A DNA stretch of 64,000 bases from Talaromyces rugulosus (GCF_013368755.1 NC_049564.1:4162001-4226000), one strand, 5' to 3'; counted from the first letter of the stretch, positions 11,321 to 22,979 are shown. The notes: generated by a model from the sequence alone, not told the origin. Made by a program: numbers and translations.

Positions 11321-11500
11321 ATGCTGTTCACTCGCGGAATCTCTCTTGTCAACTTCACAGTCGCTTCTTCGGCACTGGCATTCCAAGTTTTTGTTCTATA
11401 TCCCTGGCACAACCAGCTGGACGACGAGTTTAAAGCCTTGAAAACAGAGCACCTGCGAGTTTTACGCCGCCTCGACCAAAGCAGTGCTCAGAAGCAGTGA
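11321..11500 (+). CDS. 59-residue single-pass membrane protein, probably mitochondrial
   Basis: Intronless frame from ATG (context CCACCATGC) to TGA at 11498-11500. It begins MLFTRGISLVNFTVASSAL, then a hydrophobic helix AFQVFVLYPW and a charged helical tail rich in Lys, Glu and Arg ending AQKQ. The pattern of a short N-terminal hydrophobic helix, a 'YPWHNQLD' turn and an amphipathic tail resembles small inner-mitochondrial-membrane proteins; I do not recognise a named family. The good initiation context, codon use and lack of low-complexity sequence support it. It is divergent from, and may share a promoter with, the mitochondrial phosphate carrier on its left. A chance ORF of this size is possible, so confidence is moderate. 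Confidence 0.6.
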   Translation: MLFTRGISLVNFTVASSALAFQVFVLYPWHNQLDDEFKALKTEHLRVLRRLDQSSAQKQ

Positions 11501-12073
11501 AAAAAAAACAGCGCCCAGAAACAGTTGAACGACTATAGACTTTGCATAATAATACACTAAAGGGGTGTTTTGTCGGTTTTTTTATATCCTAGAGCTTTAC
11601 ATGTACGGTTTGGGGTGACGGTTGTTGAATGGTTTAGCTGAATCGCAATTATACCCTCTTCCGCTATTTTCAATTAACTGCACCGCATAAACATTTGAAT
11701 TCACGAGTCTGGTCTCAGCTGTAACTGTAACATTGTACAGGACGTCAAAGTGCTATCTTTAGCACAGTTTAATATCGCATTTATGGTGGAACAATGTATA
11801 CCCGGAGATTTATAGTTGTACTAGTATGAGCGATTATTATGCCGAGATATTGCCGAGATGCCAGGCATATGTAATTAATGCTTACTTCCTCTCCACGACC
11901 CCACCAGAAAACCTCTCCGAGTTTTCTCCGAGCAGCTATTTCTCCTTTCTAACCACATCCTGGCATTATGGCTTCACTACTGTGTTCTCTCTGCGATGCT
12001 CCTCCTGCGAGCTCAGGCTATAAACTGTCTGCGAGCGGATGTTCTAACGTGAGGAATCTGCCGTCCGAGCTTG
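11501..12073. other. intergenic, 5' region of carbonic-anhydrase-like gene
   Basis: No supported gene. A frame from an ATG at 11968 runs across the start of the next gene in another frame; I judge it to be leader sequence. Confidence 0.4.
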
Positions 12074-12740
12074 TCCGCCATGGGCCAACGTCTATTTTCA
12101 GAATACAGTGTGGCGCCTGTACCCAGAAACTTGATTCCCAGTCTTGATCCATCAAAGCCACAGGTTCTGTGGCTTGGTTGTTGTGATAGTGGATATGACG
12201 AAACAACCACCCTGGATCTTTTCCCGGATGAGATGATTGTGGTTAGGAACATTGGAAACTTGGCCCTCGGCACTGACTTGACCTGGGCGAGTGCTGTCCA
12301 GCATGCAGTGGACAATCTCCAGGTACTTTTTCTCTTCTTGCCAAAGGAGAACGATACAGTAACTAACTTCAAGTGTTTATAGGTGGATCATATAATTGTC
12401 TGCGGACATTACGGATGTGGAATTATAAAGACCGACCCAGTTGTTGGTATACATTTCCCCTGGCAAAAGTAAGAACCACAGCTTCCACGTGCTTTTTTCG
12501 ACACTAACCTTTTGAAGAGAGGTAGATAGCTTGCTATCCACACACCAAAAAGAACTTGAAAACCTCTCCGTCGACGACCGTAACCGCTACCTTGTGCAAG
12601 TGAACGTCGTGAAGCAAATGCAACTAGTGAGGGACCTTCTCGAAGTGATATATCCTGGAGAACACAGACGCATAGATATTCACGGTTTCTTGTATGACCG
12701 TGTGCGGGATCGAGCAGATAGGATACTGTTGAACCGGTGA
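12074..12740 (+). CDS. beta-carbonic-anhydrase-like protein, atypical active site
   Basis: Exons 12074-12322, 12383-12468 and 12518-12740, 185 residues. Beta-carbonic anhydrases hydrate CO2 to bicarbonate with a zinc held by Cys-His-Cys. Here WLGCCDSGYDE gives C34 and D36 of the C-x-D-x-R motif but position 38 is Gly instead of Arg, and VCGHYGCG supplies H92 and C95. The C-terminal half has the family order (NVVKQMQLVRDL, then IHGFLYD). Without the Asp-Arg dyad, opening of the catalytic Asp may be altered, so activity is uncertain; other fungi seem to have similar CxDSG/C proteins. The start at 12074 has an excellent CCGCCATGG context, and no in-frame ATG lies upstream before a stop. The acceptor at 12517 is chosen because it alone keeps frame through KEVDSLL. 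Confidence 0.85.
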
Positions 12741-13681
12741 CGCATTTTATTCTCGTGCATATTGACAGGTCTCAATATTCACAGTTATAGAATGTCTGCG
12801 GTCTCAAGTACATATTCTAAGAATCTTAGAATGCAATTACCAGTATGCTTTAGATATCCTCACTTATGCAGATACAGTAAAAATGTATGACTTTCTAAAT
12901 CAGAACTTCATAAATTGTTACTATTACTTCTCAGTAGTTTCAAAACTGCTTGTGTTGGAGGCATTTTTCAACGCACTGTCCCACCCTGTCTGCAAGACTC
13001 GATATCCTTACCCTTTTAGTTGCACAATGTCGATTGCTTTTCTCATAAAAACTTGCCCCGGACTTCACGGGCATACTTTGGCGAATTCTCCTAAAACTGG
13101 ATAGCCAGGTATTTTGTGGATAATTGGTCACATGTTAAATAATAATAATATATCTATAAAAAGTAATTTTATATTACTGGTGAGTATATATTGCAGAGAA
13201 TACATATGTAGAATAGATAAAAAAGAAAAGGGGGGAAAGAAAGAAAGGTAAATATTAGATAGTGGTTGAAACAGTAAAAGTCTAATCTTTACATTTAAAG
13301 AGTGAGCAGAACACTGTGTGGTAAGATGGCGTATGTGCCTTGTTCGCGGGAAGACTACGGATGTGTGTCGCTTTGCACCTATCCAGAGTAAGAGCTGAAA
13401 CGAAGAATGGATATGAGGCGCACAACTTACGACCACGTACGGTTACATTCGTCTAGTACTGTATAATTTAAGCTTGTGAAGCTAAATAGTGTAAATGTAA
13501 AAGCGAGCAGGTACATAGCAATACTTCGAGTTTTACGTCTATAACAAACCCTCTATAAATGAAAAATTCACCTTTATATAACTTTTCTAATATACCACAA
13601 TATATCAAGTTATTTCCCTGTTTCAGTCCCCACCCCACCTAAAACTCTCATTCGAAGGTCAGCCCTTTCAACTGCCCATCA
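12741..13681. other. intergenic between convergent genes, no supported gene
   Basis: About 940 bp of AT-rich sequence with purine-rich runs around 13210-13260. No exon structure seen on either strand. Confidence 0.4.
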
Positions 13682-14944
13682 TCACTTCATCTGCGCCTTT
13701 GGCATATGTTCAAAACCCCCGACCCAGACCCTCGCAATATCCATTGTCGCTGAAATGTTCTGTAGTGGATTACTACCTGGTTTAAGTAAGAGTAAATCTG
13801 CACGATACCCCTCTCTGATAGATCCTCGCCTTGTCAAATTATGGATTATACTGGGCACAACCGTCGCAGCCCTGAGCACATCAACCTCACTCATACCCGC
13901 CTCTGTCAGATATTGCAGCTCTTCATGTAGAGTAATCCCTATTAGATCACCATTGAGAAATTTTGCAGCTTCGTCATTTGCATCAGTTCCGGCGAGTATG
14001 GTAACTCCCGCACGCATCAGCCGTTGTACACTGGCCACTCCAGCTTCGTAAGTCAAGCTTACTCCAGGAGAAATGATCGCTTCGATGCTCGCATTCTCGG
14101 TGACAATCTTTCCGATGTTCAGTGTCGGGGTCACATATTGCCCCTGTCGTTTGATGCGTTGTGTCATCTCTTCCGAGATCGGAATATCAAACGGCACATG
14201 CTGGAGACCATCGGTCCTCGAGCGGATTGCGACTTCATACGAGGCGAAATCCTGGCAATGGGTCATAGAGACCTCCCCCAAGGCATGTGTCGCTTTAACA
14301 AGCGCATCATGGGTCTCCTGGGAGAAACCATTGCCCTCTGCAATTAACTTCATATAATTCGACCCATTTCCAAAGACATTGGCCACAAACTCGGGTGCGT
14401 CAGATGGTGAAGATACGAAGCCTCTGGTACCAAACACCGCTGCATGCGTGCTGTTGGGTGCGACAGCGGATTCCCCAGCGGTGAAAAAGGATGTCAATCC
14501 GACTTGGTCGCGGAGGGCTGCGCATAACGTATAATTCGAGCAGCCCATGTTCATAGCAGTCGTAACACCGTAACTGCTCAATGTCTGGAGGCTAGCCAAC
14601 GTGCTGAGGTGAATATGGCTATCGATCAACCCCGGGAGCAACACACCCCCCTTCCCATCGATGGTATTTTGTACGCCGTGGGAATCGAAGCTAATGCTGT
14701 CCCCGTCGATAACCACGGTGGTAGGTTCGTTAATGCCCCAGCCGTCAAAGACACGGACATTGGTAAGGGCTATCTTGCTTGTTGGTGGCGTTGGTGGAAT
14801 ACTCTCGCTCCGGGCTCGAAGTAATTTCAGTTGCGTCTCAGTGCGGAGGGTATCTGATTGATGCTCTGCATGGTAACTTGGGAGACAACCATTGGCTGAC
14901 AGACATAGTAGAGCTGTGAGAAAGAGGTAGATAATTGACTGCAT
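13682..14944 (-). CDS. secreted metal-dependent amidohydrolase
   Basis: Intronless, 420 residues. The first about 19 residues (MQSIIYLFLTALLCLSANG) are a signal peptide, so the enzyme should be secreted or vacuolar. It belongs to the amidohydrolase superfamily: HxH at H110/H112 (GLIDSHIHLS), a candidate carbamylated lysine K199 (YMKLIAEG), metal-binding H229 (MTHCQ) and H249 (LQHVPFD), and catalytic D321 (LAGTDAND). All five metal ligands are present, so it is probably active. The arrangement matches the imidazolonepropionase/prolidase-like subgroup of fungal secreted amidohydrolases; the substrate (amide, dipeptide or heterocycle) cannot be read from sequence. Several N-glycosylation sequons (for example NYT and NAS) fit secretion. 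Neighbours do not suggest a pathway. Confidence 0.9.
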   Translation of the reverse strand: MQSIIYLFLTALLCLSANGCLPSYHAEHQSDTLRTETQLKLLRARSESIPPTPPTSKIALTNVRVFDGWGINEPTTVVIDGDSISFDSHGVQNTIDGKGGVLLPGLIDSHIHLSTLASLQTLSSYGVTTAMNMGCSNYTLCAALRDQVGLTSFFTAGESAVAPNSTHAAVFGTRGFVSSPSDAPEFVANVFGNGSNYMKLIAEGNGFSQETHDALVKATHALGEVSMTHCQDFASYEVAIRSRTDGLQHVPFDIPISEEMTQRIKRQGQYVTPTLNIGKIVTENASIEAIISPGVSLTYEAGVASVQRLMRAGVTILAGTDANDEAAKFLNGDLIGITLHEELQYLTEAGMSEVDVLRAATVVPSIIHNLTRRGSIREGYRADLLLLKPGSNPLQNISATMDIARVWVGGFEHMPKAQMK

Positions 14945-15733
14945 GATGATGTAGAATGGTGAACAAATATGCGAGCTTGTGTCGGACTCTCATAGCTTTC
15001 GTACCCTTGGTTTGGTATTTATAAGAGCGTGTCAGAATAGCAATGCATTTGTCTTTCCATTCCTAGTAACTTTCCTCTGTAACATTGCCTCGCTCTAGGC
15101 AGAAGGGAGTAATACCAGGATAGCCTCTCGCATAGCCATGAAACTATGCTGCGGAAAGGCGTCCCCACAGATTGCAGGGATGTACATACGAAACAGCCAA
15201 TAAGATCCACTAATAAACCCCACCTCTTTTTTTAAATGAACGCTTATACGCCGGAAAAAGCCGACGCTAAACTAGTCTACAACCTTAAACCGTACTAAGT
15301 TCCACCTTATGCTCTATGTTTTTCTATCCCTTAAAGTCCTTGAGTTCTTATTTTGAATCTACGTGTTCTTGTTTAGTCACGATTACCAAGCTACGGAAAG
15401 TGTCTTCTCGGATCATACGGATGTACCTACGAAGAAGCCAATTAGAGCTACTGGATATAATGCCTAATTAAGGCTATAGGTCAGAGTACCCATATAGCGA
15501 GATTCTAGGGAGACCGCAGCGCTTGCGATTGTCTCTTTATACACACTGATATAATAATATTGTAGCCTTAGAATAGTACTAACTAAGGATTAGCGCGCAT
15601 TTGATTTGCTAGTCAGCGTAATGGACATATATACCTCTCTTCTAGCCCCAGAACTTGGTCTCGACAGATTCCCAGCATATACTTTATTTCTGTATCGTTT
15701 CGTGATTACGCCGAACAATTTCTATCTTTCCAA
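14945..15733. other. intergenic between divergent amidohydrolase and RTA1-like gene
   Basis: No gene. Contains a diverged duplicated segment listed separately. The remainder is the shared upstream region. Confidence 0.4.
15150..15466. repeat. diverged duplicated segment (two copies, about 75 bp)
   Basis: Copy 1 at about 15150-15223 and copy 2 at about 15392-15466 share GCTRCGGAAAG, then GGATGTAC and TACGAA, then GCCAAT, in the same order and spacing, with many substitutions. The copies are in direct orientation in the upstream region of the amidohydrolase gene. Too diverged to name a family. Confidence 0.5.
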
Positions 15734-16918
15734 ATGTCTGCGAAATGCCCTGGTCAGTCATTATACACACAAGGTATCTAGAACCAAGCTTACACTTTTC
15801 CAGCCCTCGCAGATCCAGCACACACTGAGTGGTCATTGTGCCCTTCAACCCCAGCTGCAATTCTCTTCACCGTCCTGTTCGCTCTCACCACTGTTGTACA
15901 TCTCTCGCAAGCTATATACTACAAGAAAATATACTGTTGGGTGATAGTTGGCTCCGCATTCGCCCAAACAATCAACTACATCTGCCGAATCATCAGCATC
16001 AAACACCCCAACACCCTCAGTCCTTATGCAGCTTGGTTTGTGATAATTCTGGCAAGTACTGATTATGCCATGTGCTCAGCCAATCCAATGGCTAACTCCA
16101 CTCAGATAGCTCCGCTCTTTACAAATGCTTTCGTTTATATGGTGATGGGTGAGTCCCCTTTGCCCTTCGATGTCACTACTTGGCAAGACCATCTGATTTG
16201 TGATTCAGGAAGGATGGTCTGGAATTATATCCCAAATGCAAAGCTTTACAGAGTCACTGCATGGAGATTTTCTACCTATTTTGTGGTTTTCGATATCTTG
16301 TAAGACTACTTCCAGGTACCCCTTGAAGTGGCTGACTCTAATCACGACGCAGCGCTCTCCTGATTCAGGTTATTGGAGCATCTTCGAGCGGTGCTAGTAG
16401 ACAGGCAAATCAAAAAGTGCTCAACGGTGAGTGGTAACCTGAATAAGTAGGAAAATATAGCTTACATCAATTTATCAGCAATTCACATTTACATGGGTGG
16501 CATTGCAGTCCAACAATTCTTCATTGTGGTATTTTTCTTCTTCGCCATCAAGTTTCACCGCATTATCCTCGAACAAGTTCGACAAGGCGTTCACGGAGTG
16601 TCAAGTGTTTTGCCATTATTGTATGCGGTGTACGCAGTACTACTACTCATTACGGTATATTAAATCGATGCCCCCTTCATAGAGGAAATAGGCACTAACG
16701 TGTTGGCGAAGACGAGAATTATCTTTCGTCTCATCGAGTACTCCCACGGGTTTAAAAGCAACATTCCAGATCATGAGGCCTACCAATACGCTCTAGACTC
16801 TGTCCCTATGCTATTTGCTCTTGTCATACTCAATTTCATCCACCCAGGTCGCATCATGCCAGGGAAAGAAAGTGACCTCCCTAGTCGAAAAGAGAGAAGA
16901 GCGGAGGGACTTTTATAA
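15734..16918 (+). CDS. RTA1-like seven-transmembrane protein
   Basis: Six exons: 15734-15752, 15804-16148, 16209-16299, 16353-16426, 16479-16654 and 16712-16918; 303 residues. The first coding exon is 19 nt. Members of the RTA1 family (Rta1, Rsb1, Pug1 types) are plasma-membrane or ER proteins tied to lipid-base translocation, sterol-inhibitor or toxic-compound resistance. The protein shows repeated hydrophobic helices (AAILFTVLFALTTVVHL, WVIVGSAFAQTI, IAVQQFFIVVFFFFA, VLPLLYAVYAVLLLI), the family turn SSSGASRQA and the conserved FRLIEYSHGF with the P-x-H-E-A-Y segment that follows. The C-terminus ends in a basic cytosolic tail. All introns are 47-60 bp with GT-AG ends. The family match is firm; the transported compound is unknown. 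Confidence 0.9.
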
Positions 16919-17245
16919 CTAATCAGAAAAAGTTAAGCGGTATCTAGCTTGACAGGATAAAGTGCTTTTTTGTTAAAGTAATGTGACGGCAATTTCACCC
17001 TTCAGGGAGAAATTAGTGATGCATACATACTACGGATTACATAGGACAGCCTTTGTACGTCAATATCGGAGGGGATATTTCTATTCGATCACTATAGGGA
17101 CCATCGATTAGGAAGATATTGGTGTGACCTATAACAATACTTTTGCTTTCTATAATCCAACTTTATTAGATGAAATAGTATTGGAGTTTTCTCTGTAAAG
17201 GCTTTTGTTGAAAACAAGATAGGCCAGCAGGTCTAATTGAAAAAA
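16919..17245. other. short intergenic between convergent genes
   Basis: Holds the 3' ends of the RTA1-like gene (plus) and the zinc-cluster gene (minus); nothing else seen. Confidence 0.4.
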
Positions 17246-19147
17246 TCAAGAGTTGTCATATGCTACCATTTCAGTTACCTCCTCTGTCGTCTGTCTAGTC
17301 AGATCGTGCTCACGTCTCAGCCGACTGTAGGTCAGAGTCACCCTCTGATTAATGGGATCAAAAGCCGCTGATATGTTCGATATGCGAGCCCAGCCTGGAA
17401 CATCCTCGCATCTTTTGATGTTCTGTAACCCGGCTTCTTCAATATTTAGAACTCTTTGAGCGACTTTGGAAGTCGCAACAGCATTCCATTCCCCCTCCGT
17501 CCGACCACACTTTCGAAGAATCAAGATTGCTCTTCTGCGAATGATGGGATCTCTACACCGACAAGTGACCTGGAACATGTTAAAGTGAATACTTCCTCGT
17601 TGTGCTATTTCTCCAGATAAAACACGCATAGTCTCCCGATGAGATAATATGTCCGATGATAAACATACCTCAAATAAAGGTCTAACAAGAGCCATGTCAA
17701 CGCAGTAGAGGGGCATCTCTGCGGCTGACTTTAGGTCAAGCTCCACGATATCATCCGCTAGGGACACAACATTGTGGAATATTGGGCAGAAGACGTCCCA
17801 TTTCCTTTCGTCATAAATCACCGTGCGTGTAACCATCATCGCTGTAGCCCCGAGCTCCTTCAGGATGCGCAGAGTAGCAGTGCCTTTTCTTTTTGCATTT
17901 GTCAAGTTGTCACCCCGGATGTCTAAGTAGACATCATATGCCGAAGACCATCTCGCCAGAATGCTAGAGTATTTGTCCTGCCAGGTCCCAACCTGAGGAA
18001 TCGTAGGAAGTATCTCGCTCGTAGGATCCAATATATCGCTTCTAGAGTAAGAAGTCACATGCCAGTGAGATATGAGCGAGTCTCGTGCCTTAAATAAGGC
18101 CGAGAATATCGTTGGGATCTTTCGTTTCTGCCCACTTACCATCTAAAATGGTCAAAACCCGAAATCTGTGCAAGCTGGAAGACTCACCTGGGTAATTTGA
18201 TGGTCAAGACGCATGAACATCTCTTCTAGTAGTTTTATAGGTGCATATGGTACTTCAGATACCCTCAAGACATCATGTTGATGCCGACGGATTCTCTCAT
18301 TGTACTTGACCTCGCACAGGACCTTCATACCACTTTGGATGTGTGTGATAGCGGAGCCGTAGCTACTTTGCATCGCCTACTACCAATGAGCAGGAACGGA
18401 GCTTGTATGTGATATCAACTCACCTCTATGCATGCAAAAAGTATAGAACATATCAGGCACACGTCGATTGCTTGTTTACTCTTCTGTGAGAGTGCTCCAA
18501 CGAGGATACTGATTGCCTTGCCATAGTAGCTCCAAGAGTATCCATTAGTCCACCTGTCCGTGTTAGTTTGCATTATTAGATCATTTTCTTGATCGAACTT
18601 TGCGTGTAAGGATCCTAGAGCGAGGATTGCATGTCGAATTGAAGGCTCGTACAAAGCCGCTTGGAGCAGGAGCCTCTCCCAGAAATCACCTCCAAAAAAT
18701 TCAGACAACTGGGGCGCAGTTTTCTGTTGAAAGAAGTAGAACGACTGACATTCCTTCTCAGTTCCAAGGAATCCAAAAGACGGAGAGTGGCTCAATGCGC
18801 CTTCCAGTGCGATCGGAGGCTCTAAAGGCGCTTTCATATTTGACACGTAACCATCACACTTTCTACCTGTAGAGACGCATGGTAAGCAAGAAGGTCTTGC
18901 CTCATCGCATTTCACCCGTCGTACTAGCGCCAGTAAGTTAATGTCATTCCGATGGTTCAATATCATGTAGCTCCTTCTCACTCCTGCCATATTGTTAGTA
19001 CACCGCGATATACATTAGCTATCCGAAAAGACCCATTTAAGGCAAATATGAACAATGTTGGAGGAGTACACTTTTGCATGTTTGGCACCCAGTTCGTGTT
19101 TTTGGGTGATAGGAACGTTTTCTCTCGCCTGGACGAACACGGGGCAT
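17246..19147 (-). CDS. Zn2Cys6 fungal-specific transcription factor
   Basis: Exons 19147-19072, 18923-18424, 18376-18188 and 18142-17246, 553 residues. The first 76-nt exon encodes MPRVRPGERK and the first half of the zinc cluster; joined to exon 2 it gives C21-x2-C24-x6-C31-x6-C38-x2-C41-x6-C48, a perfect binuclear cluster (GCQTCKIRRVKCDE). Without this exon the protein would appear to lack its first two cysteines. The middle part (CFACIEAMQSSYGSAITHIQSG-type region over the exon 2/3 junction) is the conserved helical segment of the small fungal regulator family that follows the pattern 'cluster, about 60-residue linker, helical domain'. A nuclear regulator with unknown targets; the neighbouring RTA1-like gene (convergent) and permease are possible but unsupported targets. 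Intron 1 (148 bp) is long for this genome and contains a second TACTAAC-AG pair that could give an alternative acceptor. Confidence 0.88.
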
Positions 19148-20268
19148 TTCAGGCAACAATTTTCGCTGCAGGGGTTCGCACAAGGAAAGGCTATGCGACA
19201 TTACTTGCGTTAGTTGGCCTCCCGTTAATAAATTACAGCAGTCAACTTACTGAGCGAAAAAAATAGAGTAACTAGGGTCGATAATCAGATCAAGAGATGC
19301 TAGAGGCTAGAATCTAATAGTCTGTATTACAAGTAGCTGATGCAGGAGACGCTATCCTGATTAGTCAGGTACCTGCGCCACTCAACTAACGTGAGCATAT
19401 AATCACATACTTACGCCACGAGATCCATAGCCTTCGACTAATAGACCCATAAAAGAGCTCGGAAAAATGGGATGCTTTGCATTTGTAAAATCCATGCAAG
19501 AGACTGCACATGGGACCGAGAGATACACTCCGAAGGCTGCATTGATAGAGTTTGTGAAACGACTATGAGATAGCTAATGTCAAGCCGAAGCATATGTAGC
19601 CAAATTACCCAAAATCAAAAAGAATTCTTCCAAAGATGTCAGTAGACTTAGGCCTTGATTTTGTTGAAAAGCGACCTGTCACCGTGCTGACCGGGGACGT
19701 AGGCGTAGCTGCCTAATTAGAGTTAGGGTTAGACTAGTTGCTGAACGGTACATATGTATCCCCGTTCTCCTAAAAACTGGTACTGTATTATATAGAAACC
19801 GGTTCCTTATTGAAACAGGGTTTAGACGGAAGAAGTCTTTATATAGAAGATCTACTGCCTGGAAGACCGGCTCGTAATGTCAGAGCCATCATAACCAGTT
19901 TTATATATATCGACTTTTGTAATAGTAAGGTATATGTAGCTTTCTTGTAACGTTGCAAAATCATACAACATTGCCGCAGCGTTGCAGAACGGTATCCATG
20001 TTCCTGCATTTTCCAGTATTGATTGTGAGCGTGATTATTGACCATAGTAACGGTGGTTAGTCTACTATGTGTTAAGACCATTCGTACTAGCTATATATTG
20101 TGAGGCTGAATACAGAGTCTTTATAGAGAGGATAGAGATGTGAAAGGTCCTGCACGGCTTTCAGGTTGATTCAATAAAGAATTATTCTAGCATCTAGATA
20201 TGCATAGCATGGCAAACCAATTTAGAAAAAAAAAAAAAACAAAGGTACGACTTTTGACAGGATACAGT
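19148..20268. other. intergenic with dispersed-repeat fragments
   Basis: No gene. Two fragments of a dispersed repeat (19737-19797 and 19968-20021) and one TTAGGGTTAG decamer (19723-19732) lie here; the repeat recurs near 37850. Confidence 0.5.
19737..20021. repeat. two fragments of a dispersed repeat family
   Basis: Fragment 19737-19797 shares GTTGCTGAACGGTA, a CCCC-rich stretch and AAAACTGGTACTG with 37864-37920. Fragment 19968-20021 shares ATTGCCGC, GCGTTGC, GAACGGTATCC and CAGTATTG with 37849-37905. The order of blocks is the same, so all derive from one element, of unknown class. Confidence 0.65.
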
Positions 20269-22360
20269 TTACAGTTCCACAACAGGGCCAGTGTAGACAT
20301 GGCGGGCACGGAAAACGAAGTATATCATGGTCAAGAACATGGTGGCACCGACTCCGAGAATGGCCCAATTCATCTCTTCCACCGTTGGGTTCATAAGACT
20401 TGGCCAGAAGCTGAAAAATACCACAATGGTAATATATGCCACAGCGAGCGCGTTGACCACAATGCCGAGTACGCCGGGGCAATGAAACGGTCCCCATACT
20501 AACTTTGCTCCTGGTACATTGACGAGTTCGTCCTCGGAATCACTGGATTGGTAGATGTAGCCTTGGACTCGACGAATAAGGAGTAAGATGGTGACGACGA
20601 GATACGAAAGGTAGATGCCGGACACAGCCAACGACACGACGTCGTACATGGCAAGGGTTGAACCGAGGTTAATCAGGCCCAGAAGCGTCGAAATAGTCAC
20701 TGAAAGGAGGATGGCATTGACAGGTAAATGTCTTGTAGTAGAAACCTGTTGATTGTATGTTGGTCAGCACTTTTCTCTCCCTCTCCTTCCTTTTCTTTCC
20801 CTCAGGGCAAAAGAATGAAATCTCACCTGTTTCCACCATCTCCATCCCGGTACCCCCCTGTCTCGCGAGAAAGACCAAAGCTGTCGAGATGCTGCGGCCA
20901 AAAGACCCATGACGGCACAGCCGTAGAAAATTATCACGATCGAACACATGGCTATTGTGCCGGAGAGGGAGTTTGTTGCTTCCATGAAGATGCCCATAAA
21001 GTTATAGCCAGTGATCTCGCCCAGCTTCCCACCAAGGTCAGGCCCAGCGCTGAACAACATAGCAACTATCATACCAAAGCCGAGGCAGCCATTGATTGCA
21101 ACACTGAGCATTAGTGCCCTAGGAATTACTCTTTCGGGCTTTGCAATCTCTTCCGCCATCTGATTGGGATTGTTAAAAGAAAGATTTTTTGTAAAAATAA
21201 AACGTAAATAGCACCAAGGAAACAAGGAGGGAAAAAGGAGCAAACCTACATGCACAACACCATCTCCACCAGCAAACCCAAAAGCACTGCCTGTCATGCC
21301 TACGAACCATGATAATGCCTGGGTAGAAAAGCCTCCCCCATTTTTAAAGGTCGTAAACACCTCTTTTGCGGTGTTTGGTTCGGCCATGTACACGAGGGTA
21401 ATCATGATGGCGAAGAAACCAAGGATATGAAGAACCAAAACGACCACCTCAATGCGGGGGAGAAGTTTGCCGCCAATCAAGTTGACAGTCAATGACAGAC
21501 TCAAAGTAGCCCAGATAATAAATGTGCCTTGCCATGGTAGAGCATTGTAGAGTTGGTTTCCAAGGATGGCTAACGATTGGATCATCTGTCCTGTCATGAA
21601 GGAAGACGCGGCCAAAGCAGCCTGCCAGCCGATTACAGCAAGCCATCCTACAGGTTTCAGAGTCAGTCCAAATCTCGTCTGTGTGTGTATGTCTTCTATT
21701 TACCCGTTACAAAACTCAGAAGCTTCTGATGTTTGACTGGGGCAAGCATGGCTGCCCAGTGGTATTGGCCTCCGGAGGTCGGCGCCCTATATTGGATTGG
21801 TTAGATGGTGAGCTCGCGTTTAATCTACCTTTAGATAGATAAAGAAGGAAAAGATGACCTTACATTGAGGCCAATTCCGCGAAGACGATGAACATCAAAA
21901 TGGTACCAACCCAGGCGAAAATAAACGAATAAATGGCACCGCCAGAGCCACCACTGTTGTTTGTCAGGGAAGGATTGCGAGAGAGAGATAGAGAGAGGAT
22001 TACTTGTTAAGAGGTTCGGTAAATGTGCTGGACAATTGATCAGTGAATTCGTCAATTGAATTGCTGGAAAGCATAGTATAGCATTGGATATCTCTTACCC
22101 AAGAACTCCTTCCCAAGTTCCTAGCATAGTGCAACTAAAACCGAGAATGGAGAGAACATTAAAGTTTCTCTAATGTAGATGGCAGTAGATTTTTAGAGTG
22201 TAAACTACGTGGTGATGGGTTCAGGACAGGACAGGCGCACCTTCAAGACAGGCTTTTTGCCCATCCGCTGCAGATTCGCAGCGTCACGATCGTAGTCAGA
22301 GGCTGGAGCCACCCCGTCTTGACTAGAAATAGGCGTCTTGCTCTTCAATTCGTAGGCCAT
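20269..22360 (-). CDS. amino-acid/GABA/choline-type permease (APC superfamily)
   Basis: Eight exons: 22360-22241, 22169-22099, 22027-22004, 21953-21864, 21786-21704, 21647-21250, 21159-20827 and 20745-20269; 531 residues. The third exon is only 24 nt. The protein is a twelve-helix transporter of the Uga4/Hnm1-like fungal APC subgroup: after a hydrophilic start (MAYELKSKTPISS) come RNFNVLSILGFSCTMLGTWE, then NGGSGGAIYSF, the conserved ELASMAPTSGGQYHWAAMLAP of helix 3, and AEEIAKPERVIPRAL between helices 6 and 7. It should sit in the plasma membrane and import a nitrogen compound (GABA, choline or another amine) with protons; the exact substrate is not readable. The many small exons, each in phase and each filling a conserved segment, make the model strong. 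The intergenic region to the divergent GNAT gene holds its promoter. Confidence 0.92.
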
Positions 22361-22979
22361 TGTTGTGTTTGAAGTCAGCGACGATAGGTGTCGGGACGTA
22401 AATCCTGCGAAGGACGCAGATCTTAGAAAATAAATTTCGACTAACTGCAAGCTGAAGAAGAGAAGGAAAGAAAGGAAAAGAAGAGGAAGGGGTGTTCCGC
22501 GTAGTGATTGGTTAGATGCAGGATGAACACTAGTCAATTTCCAAGGTTGTACTATGTAAACGTAGGGGACAGAATGTGGGGCATATTGTGTGACTTGGCC
22601 ACGGAGTTCTGGGAAAGAGGCATTTGCGCGAGTATATTAGCGTTACATGCACTAGTTATGCATTCACAGCAATATCCGAGTCCAGAGCATCCAGAATGCT
22701 AGAGTTATGACGGGGATTATGGTGTATGTGTTAATCGAGATGTATGACTACGCATATCAACATACCAAACCTATATTTCCGTCCTCCCCTAGACAACTTT
22801 TTGGTGTATTTGGTTAACTTACTAGCACAAAGCTTAGTGTGTACCGTAAGGACTGCGAAGAAATTGATACCGGGTTGTTATGTTACAATACTTTACGTAC
22901 TAGTTCAGACCATTCACCATTTTGTTCTTTTTCCGTCCACCAACACAGAAAGAAAGGCAAAAGGGAAAAAAAAAAGAAA
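22361..22979. other. shared upstream region of permease and acetyltransferase
   Basis: Divergent promoters; no gene. A purine-rich run lies at 22450-22495. Confidence 0.4.

Noticed and set aside
11968..12070. Upstream start for the carbonic-anhydrase-like gene
   Set aside because: The frame from 11968 is different from the enzyme frame and no intron joins them in phase.
19723..19732. Interstitial telomere array
   Set aside because: Fewer than two hexamer units; noted only as a decamer motif.
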